A stretch of DNA of 64,000 nt, from the NCBI GenBank assembly GCA_934130165.1, contig CAKOXO010000001.1:407176-471175 (forward strand), written 5' to 3'. The translations under genes and the position numbers were made by a program. This DNA is from an uncultured Bacilli bacterium (GTDB lineage: Bacteria; Bacillota_I; Bacilli_A; RF39; UBA660). Shown here one piece after another: positions 16,201 through 23,642 of this stretch (positions are counted from its first letter, which is position 1; every line of letters starts with the position of its first letter). The notes under the pieces are model-generated. The model searched no databases, had not been told where the DNA came from, and saw only the letters and a program-made list of their open reading frames with translations.

Positions 16201-19200
16201 GTTCAAAATAATGTTGAAATTGAATTGAATTGTACTGATAATGGAAGTAAAATATCTAATAATGAATTGAATATAAATAACTTTACAGTATCGGATAGTG
16301 ATTACGGAGAAGTAGTTGATGTATCAACTCCAGTAGAAATAGAAAATGGTTATAAATATGTGATTAGAGTAAAAGGATTAAAGAGCGGTGATACTATAAA
16401 TGATTCTGGTAAATTCACCTTATCTTTAAATAAAAATTCTATTTTAGATAATTCTAATAATGGTAATTCTAAAATAACTAGTGATGAAATAACAATAAAT
16501 GGTAGAAAATATACTGCAATTTTTACAAAAAACGGAATAGGAGTTGATTCAGTTTCATCAACAAGTCTTAGTTGTATAACAGTTGGAAAAAATACTACTT
16601 GTAATATAACTGCACCAGAAATAAATACTTCAGATAATTGGAAAGTTGTAGGATGGAATAAAGATAAAAATGCTACTACCGGAATAAAACCATCCACAGA
16701 AATAGAGCTTTCTAGTAATGAAACTTATTATACAATAACTAAAAAAGATGAAAAAAATATAAATGTAGTTTTCCATCTAAATGGTGCTAAAAGTCAAGAT
16801 GGAGATACAAGTGATACATTGAAGAAAATGTGTACAATAAGTGAAGTTTATAATAATGAAGAACAAAAAGAAAGTTGTAGTATAAATATTCCAACAATAG
16901 TAGGAACTGATAATACCCCAATCGTTTTAGGGTATTCAACTAAAGCTGATTATGAAAACACAGATAATATAATAAATCATAGTAATGATAATTATTTAGT
17001 TAATAGTGATATTGATTTTTATGCAATAACAACAAATGTGGAAAAAAGTTATGAAGCAAACTTTGTTAATAATGGTTTAGGAATAGTAGATATTGCAGAT
17101 AAAAAATTAAGCTGTACAATAAAGGCAACCTACAATGGTAAAAAACAGGATAGTACTTGTATAGTAAAAATGCCAACTATGGAAGTTAAAGATGGATATA
17201 CAGCTATCGGATATAGTACTGATAAAACTACAGAAAATGAAGAGAAAACAATAAAGCAAGGTACTAATGAATCAATTGGTAGTAATATTACGTATTACTC
17301 AATTGTAAGAAAAGATGCAGTAACTGTTGAGTCATTGTTTTATCTAAATGGTGCTAAAAGCCAAGATAATGAGACAAATGATATATTAAAGAAAACATGT
17401 ACAATAGATGCAGTTTATAATGATAATCAACAATCAGAAAAGTGTAGTATTAAAACTCCTACAATAGTAGGAAGTGATAATACACCAGTTGTATTAGGTT
17501 ATGCTATAGGTGATAGTGAGGCTAATAAGAATACAACTATAAGTACTGTAGGACAGAATACTGAAATAATGATATCTGGTGGAGAAAAGTATTCGGCAAT
17601 AACAACAAATAATGAAAAAGTATATAAAGCAATATTCTACTTAAATGGATCAGATGCTCTTATAAATGGTGATGAAGAAATTTATACTGATAAAGAAAAA
17701 AAATGTAAGATTTTAAAAACTTATAATGGTGTGGAACAAGATAAATCATGCCAAATAACAACCCCAGGAATTAAGGCAAGTAGTAATACGCCAAAAGTTT
17801 TAGGATGGAGTAGTAACGCAACAGACTACGATAATATAATATATAAAACAGATCAAGAAATATCTCTAGAAAATGATATTGATTTATATGCTCAAACAAC
17901 TAATAGCGATATAACATATAAAATAGCTTCTTTTGAAGCTGGTGTTGGAGTTGATAGTATTTCATCAACAGAACCAATTAGTTGTAAAATAGAGAAAACA
18001 CATAATGGAATTAAACAAGCTGATAGTTGTACAATTACAAAAGATAAATTACCTGAAGTAAATTTAAAAAACGGTTATACATCAGTAGGATGGAGTATTA
18101 CAAAAGGAGATACATCTGGGACAAGTGAAATAACTCTATCTAAAGATGTTGATAAGTATTATGCCAACGCAACAGCTAATTCATATATGATAGAATACTA
18201 TGATGGTTTAAATTTAGTTGGATCTAGTGGTCATAAAGTTGATGAAGTACCTTTCAATTTGGAATCGTCAAGTAGTTTAAAGTTAGAGAAAACAGGATAT
18301 ACATTTAAAGGTTGGTCTGTTGAAAATAATGATGTAGTAACATATATCAATGGCCAATCTATTACAACAAATTTAGCAACAACAGCAGGAAGTATTGTAA
18401 AATTATATGCAGTCTGGAAAGATGAAACCTCTCCAATATGTAGTTTCGGTAGTAGCCCAAGTCTACATACAAGTCAAACTGGTAAATTAACATTAACTTG
18501 TATAGATGATGGCAGTGGAATAGAAAATCCCAATTTAACAGTTTCAAGTTTTTCAACAACAGCAAATGGAAAAGTTACTGCGGTAAGTGATCCAGCAAAA
18601 GTAGATAATGGATATCAATATATAGTTACAGTTCAAGGAACAAAAGTAGGCAACTTTATTGTTACCCTTAATGAAGGTGCAATTGTTGATGCAAGTGGTA
18701 ATAAAAATATAGCTACATCAAGTGATGATATAATGATAGAAGGAATTACTTATACAGCAAACTTTACTAAAAATGGAAAAGGTATATTATCAATAGGAAG
18801 TTCTACAAGAAGTTGTACTACCGAAGGTGAGAGTTTAACTTGTCAAGTAGAATTGCCTAGCATAGTAATGGAAGATCCTAATAACTATAGCGTATGTGGA
18901 TGGTCAACAAATAGTGAAACTAAAACATGTGAAGATGCTACAAAAGTAGGAGAAATGGTAACACTATCAACTGATAACCAAGTATTTTATACAGTAACTA
19001 AGAAAAATGAGGTGGCATTAACAGCAAACTTTAATGCTAATGGAGCTACTCTTGCTTGTACAGCATCAGATGATGCTACATGTGAAAATAATGATGATTT
19101 ATATGTAACAACTTGTAAATTAAAAGAAGCATATAACCTTGATGTTCAAGATACTGAATGTGTTATAAATACTCCTACAATAACAAGAAGCGATTTTGAA

Positions 19201-19659
19201 ATAATTGGTTATAATACAGATAAGAATAGCAATACTTCATTACTATCATCAGCTTCAGCTTTAATACTTAATAATGAAAATAAAGGTCAAACATATTATG
19301 CTATAACTAAAAAGGATGTAACAATTACATGGAATTCAAATAATCATATAATAGGTTCAACACAATCATCATGTACAATTTTAAATAATAATAAAACTTG
19401 TACTATAACGACACCAACGATAGAAAAAGAGGGTTATGTAATATTAGGATGGTATGATCAATCAGGTAATAAATATGCCGATCCAAAAGTTAATAAAGAA
19501 GTAAGTGAAGATAGCATATATATAGCTACATCAAGAGCACCAGATTCAACAGAGGTTAGTTATGATGGTACTAACAGTAACTTAACAGATGAAAGTGGTA
19601 ATAAATGTACGGATGTACAATGTGCAATAGATGCTCTAGCTAGAATAACTTCAAATTAG
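13264..19659 (+). CDS. Giant secreted repeat protein with paired cysteines
   Basis: 2,131 residues from the ATG at 13264, chosen over an in-frame GTG at 13249 because AGGTGGG (13247-13253) overlaps that GTG. Order of parts: signal/anchor (about residues 6-26); a TasA/camelysin-like beta domain beginning AWLQITLTGDKKNTVTVG, to about residue 185; a Big2-like Ig domain (SNDPDVADVDKEGNV); then 16 repeats of 70-90 residues, each with two cysteines around a segment like TCTIDEVYNNEEQKTSC and ending like EEYYAITKK. Two InlB-B-like modules (GYSFKGWDTSSD; GYTFKGWSVENN) and two Ig-like modules starting APVCSFG/SPICSFG interrupt the series. I count 42 cysteines, none in the first 280 residues. The C-terminus holds VSYDGTNSNLTD and CTDVQC. 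No LPXTG is seen. Probably a fibrous surface adhesin or coat protein. Confidence 0.85.
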   Translation: MSNIKKRSIYVLFLLLVFIIGISYAWLQITLTGDKKNTVTVGTLSLKLDDKASEGIDIDNAVPLSDETGLKTKSYKFELENNGTIVSNYTVYLDDLELEEGKVRLPDQYVKYTLIKNGKESSPALLSTTGTNPNRILDSGKLKVGEKNTYELKVWIDSNADNSIMGMTFLTKIRVEASQEGIENDNPTKRDDINIEDGKTTKIDTGDRDPNDFTFKSNDPDVADVDKEGNVIPKGPGTTDIIIKNKETGEEEIVTIKVTKKINVTYVDNDNIESIEKTTDSCILDKKGQTSCDIVLPEVKARDGYTVIGWNKDANAITGEKVGTKVSVSEDTNFFAIVGKNRVKYKATFNKNGKGVESIGNEELTCDTLGDSCSIEMPDITVKEDYEVIGWSTDSNATDADIKVGMKVEINSDTTYYAITRKKEKTYTIKFYKNNAQQLDGNADLYIEKSCTIDAVYNNEEQKTSCKIITPNIVGSSNTPIVVGFASDKNSKDKELAVNEEIEVSSNKVYYAITKSNEKKYKATFIRYGNGVLSIDNQTGNIEKECSIAETFNGEEQKSYCNITAPSIETETSYTAIGWNSTKDSKIGLSNISLTEDTVYYSVSRKNAITYKVTFNKNGAKTLDGVDSEKVVKTCTIDEVYNNEEQKTSCIVEAPTIIASDNTPIVLGYAKDKTATIASNSSEIEVSNDEEYYAITKKNSEAVYINYKINGAALYTIDDLEKTEDFKLLACNKKATYNGEKQPGCNIIIANIVGSSNTPKVLGWSGSATDHDNIIYKANQEVSLENSIDLYAQTTKEKVTYNIKSYNAGKNVASINDENAKKSCTIDATYNGEKQEMSCTIDKLPIVTPKSGYKYAGWTKDSATSTNGNSTITLTKDNDNKDWYSYAIGNSFTIEYYVDNVLNQKEIYQVSDSVELKKVEKQGYSFKGWDTSSDANTVVYKNNQAASISAKEDDVIKLYAVFVDDIAPVCSFGTAPTTTVQNNVEIELNCTDNGSKISNNELNINNFTVSDSDYGEVVDVSTPVEIENGYKYVIRVKGLKSGDTINDSGKFTLSLNKNSILDNSNNGNSKITSDEITINGRKYTAIFTKNGIGVDSVSSTSLSCITVGKNTTCNITAPEINTSDNWKVVGWNKDKNATTGIKPSTEIELSSNETYYTITKKDEKNINVVFHLNGAKSQDGDTSDTLKKMCTISEVYNNEEQKESCSINIPTIVGTDNTPIVLGYSTKADYENTDNIINHSNDNYLVNSDIDFYAITTNVEKSYEANFVNNGLGIVDIADKKLSCTIKATYNGKKQDSTCIVKMPTMEVKDGYTAIGYSTDKTTENEEKTIKQGTNESIGSNITYYSIVRKDAVTVESLFYLNGAKSQDNETNDILKKTCTIDAVYNDNQQSEKCSIKTPTIVGSDNTPVVLGYAIGDSEANKNTTISTVGQNTEIMISGGEKYSAITTNNEKVYKAIFYLNGSDALINGDEEIYTDKEKKCKILKTYNGVEQDKSCQITTPGIKASSNTPKVLGWSSNATDYDNIIYKTDQEISLENDIDLYAQTTNSDITYKIASFEAGVGVDSISSTEPISCKIEKTHNGIKQADSCTITKDKLPEVNLKNGYTSVGWSITKGDTSGTSEITLSKDVDKYYANATANSYMIEYYDGLNLVGSSGHKVDEVPFNLESSSSLKLEKTGYTFKGWSVENNDVVTYINGQSITTNLATTAGSIVKLYAVWKDETSPICSFGSSPSLHTSQTGKLTLTCIDDGSGIENPNLTVSSFSTTANGKVTAVSDPAKVDNGYQYIVTVQGTKVGNFIVTLNEGAIVDASGNKNIATSSDDIMIEGITYTANFTKNGKGILSIGSSTRSCTTEGESLTCQVELPSIVMEDPNNYSVCGWSTNSETKTCEDATKVGEMVTLSTDNQVFYTVTKKNEVALTANFNANGATLACTASDDATCENNDDLYVTTCKLKEAYNLDVQDTECVINTPTITRSDFEIIGYNTDKNSNTSLLSSASALILNNENKGQTYYAITKKDVTITWNSNNHIIGSTQSSCTILNNNKTCTITTPTIEKEGYVILGWYDQSGNKYADPKVNKEVSEDSIYIATSRAPDSTEVSYDGTNSNLTDESGNKCTDVQCAIDALARITSN
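14818..18745 (+). repeat. About 1.7-kb diverged super-repeat inside the giant gene
   Basis: Block A (about 14818-16500) and block B (about 17041-18745) have the same module order: four cysteine repeats, one InlB-B-like module (GYSFKGW / GYTFKGW) and one CSFG Ig-like module. Block lengths match within about 25 bp. The copies are diverged, so the duplication is old or has been selected for change. Confidence 0.7.
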
Positions 19660-19671
19660 GAGGAGTTTTAA

Positions 19672-20598
19672 ATGAAAAATAAATTAAGAAAAAATTACAA
19701 GTTTATATTAGGAATGATATTTGGTATTGTAATATCAGCATCTAGTGTTTATGCAGCAACTGTATTAACGAGTAAAGAAGTGTCATATGACAATACAAAC
19801 TCTAAACTATCAAGTACAAATGTTAAAGATGCAATAGATGAAGTGAATGAAAAGGCAACAACTAAATTAGAAGAGGCAGAAAAATCTTGTCCCAAAGGTT
19901 ATATATGCACTATAGAACCATTATCTTTTAAAAATGATTCATGGACAACAATATCAGCAAATGTTAAAGCCGGAAAAGCAACACAATATAAAGTAGGAGA
20001 TACCAAAGAAATAGATATGGGAGATTTAGGAACACATACAGTAAGAGTTTCAAATACTAGTTCATGCACAAATGGAGAAACAAGTGAAACAGCATGTGGA
20101 TTTGTAGTAGAGTTTGCTGATATTATTTCATTGCAAAGCATGAATTCAAGCGGTGGCAGTTCAGGAGGATGGCCAGCAAGTGAAATGAGAACTTATGTAA
20201 ATGAAACAGTATATAATGCACTACCAAATGATTTACAAAACGTGATTGCAACAACTAAAGTAATATCAGCGTCTGGTATATCAGAAACGCCAAACTTTGC
20301 ATCAAATGATAAACTATATTTATTATCAACAAAAGAGGTATGGAATGGTGGAACAGAATATGATACGGCAGAAGCAGAAACAAGACAGTTAGATTATTAT
20401 AAAAATAAAGTAGTAACAAAATCAAATTATAGTGAAGCAATCAAACAATATAATGGATCAAATGCCAATTGGTGGTTGCGCTCGGCTAGTTCCTATAATA
20501 CTGGTGACTTCTGGAATGTGCGCGACAATGGTGCCTGGAAAAGCATTCGTGCTTATAGTACATACGGCGTTGCCCCAGCTTTCAGGATTACACAATAA
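19672..20598 (+). CDS. DUF6273-type secreted protein with a possible variable C-terminus
   Basis: 308 residues; AGGAGGAG precedes the ATG, 12 nt after the giant gene, so the two are probably co-transcribed. A signal peptide or anchor spans residues about 12-30. Next comes VSYDNTNSKLSSTNVKDAID, which resembles the end of the giant protein, then SCPKGYIC and a second Cys pair (SSCTNGETSETACGF). Residues about 110-308 follow the DUF6273 pattern, ending with NWWLRSASS, FWNV, GAW and YGVAPAFRI, reminiscent of C-type-lectin-like folds. Residues 264-308 use codons such as CGC, CGT, GCC, AGC and TTC, unlike the AGA/GAT/TTT style before them. The protein is probably displayed on the surface and binds a ligand. 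Confidence 0.85.
   Translation: MKNKLRKNYKFILGMIFGIVISASSVYAATVLTSKEVSYDNTNSKLSSTNVKDAIDEVNEKATTKLEEAEKSCPKGYICTIEPLSFKNDSWTTISANVKAGKATQYKVGDTKEIDMGDLGTHTVRVSNTSSCTNGETSETACGFVVEFADIISLQSMNSSGGSSGGWPASEMRTYVNETVYNALPNDLQNVIATTKVISASGISETPNFASNDKLYLLSTKEVWNGGTEYDTAEAETRQLDYYKNKVVTKSNYSEAIKQYNGSNANWWLRSASSYNTGDFWNVRDNGAWKSIRAYSTYGVAPAFRITQ
20461..20595 (+). other. Candidate variable region of a diversity-generating retroelement
   Basis: This stretch encodes residues 264-308 of the DUF6273 protein and is about half G+C by hand count, against under 30% around it. Invariant-looking codons (TGG TGG TTG CGC TCG; GTT GCC CCA GCT) flank positions where 16 of 17 codons end in C or T while bases 1 and 2 vary. 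That is the trace left by adenine mutagenesis of AAC/AAT template codons. A GC-rich 3' end resembles an initiation-of-homology segment. No template copy or reverse transcriptase is visible in the window, so the call is inference. Confidence 0.45.
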
Positions 20599-20599
20599 A

Positions 20600-20819
20600 A
20601 TTCAAAGAAAAAGTAAAAAATAATAAAGAAGATAACAATCCACCTAAATGCTTTAATAGAAAAATGGCAAAATCATACTTTTAGTGAAGTAACAGAAATG
20701 CCAGATAAAAAGTTAGAAAATTTAGGAGTACAATATCAAAGACAGTATAATTTATTAAAAGGAGTAATAGAAACAGAAAAAAATGATGTGTGATTCAATG
20801 TCAAATAGTGTTGGTGGAA
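20600..20819 (+). pseudogene. Decayed coding remnant after the DUF6273 gene
   Basis: From 20617 an open stretch without a start codon reads LNALIEKWQNHTFSEVTEMP and then KLENLGVQYQRQYNLLKGVI before TGA at 20791. The last part continues in another frame (CDSMSNSVGGNKN to a stop near 20830), and the first part in a third (FKEKVKNNKEDNNPP). The composition looks coding, but the frames are broken. The family is unknown. Confidence 0.35.
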
Positions 20820-20849
20820 ACAAAAACTAATGATAAGTGAATTGTATTA

Positions 20850-20877
20850 GAGAACTAGAAATTAAGTTCTCTTTTCT
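20850..20877 (+). terminator. Probable terminator of the surface-protein operon
   Basis: GAGAACT (20850-20856) pairs with AGTTCTC (20865-20871), followed by TTTTCTT. It is the first good hairpin after the DUF6273 gene. Confidence 0.65.
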
Positions 20878-21020
20878 TATACTTTAATAGGATTTAATAA
20901 CCTTTTAATTAACATAATCTTAGCTTTTAAATGTTTGAAATTTCTATACCCACAGGCAATATGCTTAATCTGTTTTAATCAATTACTTTGTATCATGAGT
21001 TTTTGGCATGATTTTTTTTT
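20877..21020 (-). pseudogene. ISL3-like transposase C-terminal remnant
   Basis: Read on the minus strand, the sequence gives KLMIQSN, an in-frame TGA (20979-20981), then LKQIKHIACGYRNFKHLKAK and IMLIKRLLNPIKV to a stop at 20877-20879. The IKxIKRxAxGYRNFxxxKxRI pattern is typical of the C-terminus of ISL3-family transposases. No N-terminal part or intact inverted repeats are seen, so this is a dead fragment. Family assignment is from pattern memory. Confidence 0.5.
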
Positions 21021-21033
21021 ATTAACTAAAAAT

Positions 21034-21060
21034 AGTGTTGATGATTTATTCATCAACACT
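21034..21060 (-). terminator. Strong hairpin, possible minus-strand terminator
   Basis: A perfect 11-bp inverted repeat (AGTGTTGATGA/TCATCAACACT, 5-nt loop). On the minus strand it is followed by ATTTTTAG; on the plus strand no T run follows. It may be left from the decayed mobile element. The remaining sequence up to priA shows nothing else. Confidence 0.45.
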
Positions 21061-21195
21061 AAATATTATAAAACATTTATTAAGAAAAAATTTAAGCGTT
21101 TTTTTGTGCCTATAAGTTAGTATTAGTATTTTATTTTTATAAATTATAGGAAAAATTAATTATAAGTTATATAATAATCTATAGGAGGTGATACT

Positions 21196-23355
21196 ATGAT
21201 AGTAGGTGTTTTAGTAGAATTATCTAATAAAAACATAGATAGAATATTTGATTACAAAGTAAGTAATGACTTGATAGATGATATAAAACTAGGCATAAGA
21301 GTAGAAGTACCATTTGGTAATCAGACATTAGAAGGTTTTATATTAGAGATAAAAGAAGATAGTAATCTTGATAATTTAAAGTATATAAATAAAATCATTG
21401 ATAAAGATATTGTACTAAATAAAGAATTACTAGACCTTGGTAAATCAATGCAGAAGATAACTTTATCTACTTTAATTAGTTGCTATCAAGTGATGTTACC
21501 TAAAGCTTTAAAAGCAAAGAAGAAAGTTCTTATTAATAAAAAGTATGATACATTTTATAGATTAAATAAAAACTATAACTATAAATTAAATAGTATTCAA
21601 AGTAAAATAGTAAATTTGTTTTTAAAAACTGATTTAGTAAAAAGAAAGGACATAGTTGAAATATCTCCTTCGAGTCTTAAAACATTAGTAAAAAATAATG
21701 TTTTAATTGAGGAAAAAAAAGAACACTATAGATTAGAATATGATAATAAAAGTGATGATATAAAAAAATTAACACTTGATCAGAAAAAGGTAGTTGATAG
21801 TGTTAAATTAAATGAAAGTCAGACCTACTTACTACATGGAGTAACTGGTAGTGGAAAAACAGAGGTATATATTAAACTAATAGAAAAAGTCCTTTTACAG
21901 AATAAAACAGCAATTGTATTAGTCCCTGAAATATCATTAACTCCACAAATGGTCAATAGATTTTCAGAGGTATTTGGTAATAAAATAGCAGCTCTTCATT
22001 CTGCTTTATCTGAAGGTGAAAAGTATGATGAATGGAGAAGAATTAATAGAGGGGAAGTTTCAATAGTAATCGGAGCGAGGAGTGCTGTTTTTGCCCCTCT
22101 TAATAATATTGGAATTATTATAATAGATGAGGAACATAGTGATTCATATAAACAAGATAATAACCCTAGATATGATGCTAGACAAATTGCTATATTAAGA
22201 AGTAAAACTAATAATTGTCCTGTTTTAATGGGAAGTGCTACACCATCACTTGAATCATATGCAAGAGCAGTAAAAGGAGTATATAAATTATTATCTTTAC
22301 CCAACAGAGTAAATGGTAAAAGTCTACCAAAAATTGAAATAGTTGATATGAACGAAGAAATTAAACACAATAGGGGACATATTTCTAATTATCTTTTAGA
22401 AAAAATGATTGAGACTCTTAATGATAATAATCAAATTATATTACTTTTAAATAGACGAGGATATGCCTCTTTTGTTACATGTAAAAACTGTGGATATACT
22501 GAAAAATGTCCTCATTGTGATATTACATTAACTTATCATAAAACTTCTAATATGCTTAGATGTCATTACTGTGGATATGCAAAAAAAATTGATAAAATTT
22601 GTAGTGAATGTGGTGAAGAAGCAATTACTTCATTAGGTACTGGTACAGAGAAAATAGAAGAAGAAATTAACGAATTGATTCCTAATGCTAAAGTACTTAG
22701 AATGGATTATGATACAACAAGCAAAAAAGGAATGCATTCTAAAATGATTAATGCTTTTAAAAATCATGAATATGATATTTTATTGGGAACTCAGATTGTG
22801 GCAAAGGGACTAGATTTTTCAAATGTTACTTTGGTTGGTGTTATAAATGCTGATACATCTTTAAATATTCCTGATTTTAGAAGTAGTGAAAATACTTTTT
22901 CGCTTCTTTCCCAAGTATCTGGAAGAAGTGGTAGAAGTGATAAAACAGGTCAGGTTATAATTCAAACATTTAATAAGGATCATTATGCTATCTTATACGC
23001 TAAAAATCATGATTACGTGGGATTTTATAAAAAAGAAATGACTATTAGACATACACTGAAATATTCTCCATATTACTATATATGTTACTTAAAAATAAGT
23101 AGTAAGGATTATGATTTAGCAAGTAAGGAGGCAAATAAGATAAAAAAGAGCCTAGAGAGGAATCTAGATAAAGAAATTATTCTAGGACCTTCTCCTGCAA
23201 ACGTATTTAAAGTAAATAATATTTATAGATTTGGAATAATAATAAAGTATAAAAAGGATGATAAACTATATCAAATACTAAATAAATTAATAGAACATTA
23301 TAGAAGCAATAATAAAGTAGTTATAGATATAGATTTTAATCCTAATCATTTCTAA
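21196..23355 (+). CDS. priA: Primosomal replication-restart helicase PriA
   Basis: 719 residues. It restarts stalled forks as a 3'-5' DNA helicase. The N-terminal 3'-DNA-binding domain covers about 1-105. The helicase core contains Walker A GVTGSGKT (215-222), Walker B DEEH with the HSDSYKQ continuation, GSATPS and a C-terminal QVSGRSGRSDKTG motif VI. The zinc-binding insert has the eight cysteines of CKNCGYTEKCPHCD and CHYCGYAKKIDKICSECG. AGGAGGTG precedes the ATG. Neighbours differ from the common coaBC-priA-def-fmt order, but fmt is still 1.4 kb downstream. Confidence 0.97.
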   Translation: MIVGVLVELSNKNIDRIFDYKVSNDLIDDIKLGIRVEVPFGNQTLEGFILEIKEDSNLDNLKYINKIIDKDIVLNKELLDLGKSMQKITLSTLISCYQVMLPKALKAKKKVLINKKYDTFYRLNKNYNYKLNSIQSKIVNLFLKTDLVKRKDIVEISPSSLKTLVKNNVLIEEKKEHYRLEYDNKSDDIKKLTLDQKKVVDSVKLNESQTYLLHGVTGSGKTEVYIKLIEKVLLQNKTAIVLVPEISLTPQMVNRFSEVFGNKIAALHSALSEGEKYDEWRRINRGEVSIVIGARSAVFAPLNNIGIIIIDEEHSDSYKQDNNPRYDARQIAILRSKTNNCPVLMGSATPSLESYARAVKGVYKLLSLPNRVNGKSLPKIEIVDMNEEIKHNRGHISNYLLEKMIETLNDNNQIILLLNRRGYASFVTCKNCGYTEKCPHCDITLTYHKTSNMLRCHYCGYAKKIDKICSECGEEAITSLGTGTEKIEEEINELIPNAKVLRMDYDTTSKKGMHSKMINAFKNHEYDILLGTQIVAKGLDFSNVTLVGVINADTSLNIPDFRSSENTFSLLSQVSGRSGRSDKTGQVIIQTFNKDHYAILYAKNHDYVGFYKKEMTIRHTLKYSPYYYICYLKISSKDYDLASKEANKIKKSLERNLDKEIILGPSPANVFKVNNIYRFGIIIKYKKDDKLYQILNKLIEHYRSNNKVVIDIDFNPNHF

Positions 23356-23409
23356 TCATTTACATATTACATCATTTATTATATAATTAAGTAAATATAG
23401 GAGGCTAAC

Positions 23410-23619
23410 ATGGCAAAATTTTTTAATACAGATTTTGATGATGATGAAGATTTAGAAGAAAGTGAATATAGTGATAAAATAAAGGTTACTCCTTCTAAAT
23501 CAGCTGATGATTATTTAGATAGAAATAATCCTATAACAAAAATAGTTTTATCAGTATTAGGTGGTTTTTGTCTTATTGGAGTTATATACTATGTTATTGC
23601 TTTTTTTCAAAGTAGATAA
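23410..23619 (+). CDS. Small tail-anchored membrane protein
   Basis: 69 residues with AGGAGG before the ATG. An acidic N-terminal half (DFDDDEDLEESEY) is followed by one membrane segment (about residues 44-66) and a short positive tail. It lies between priA and another tail-anchored protein. Unknown family; coding is supported by the Shine-Dalgarno sequence, the composition and tight packing. Confidence 0.7.
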   Translation: MAKFFNTDFDDDEDLEESEYSDKIKVTPSKSADDYLDRNNPITKIVLSVLGGFCLIGVIYYVIAFFQSR

Positions 23620-23642
23620 TTAAATTAAAGGGTGGTGTTGTT

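Noticed and set aside
20935..21120. 61-codon plus-strand open frame
   Set aside because: No Shine-Dalgarno sequence; it spans a perfect inverted repeat, and the opposite strand reads as a transposase remnant.
20599..21195. A DGR reverse transcriptase or template beside the putative variable region
   Set aside because: No frame in this segment shows reverse-transcriptase motifs, and no second copy of the GC-rich sequence was noticed anywhere in the window.
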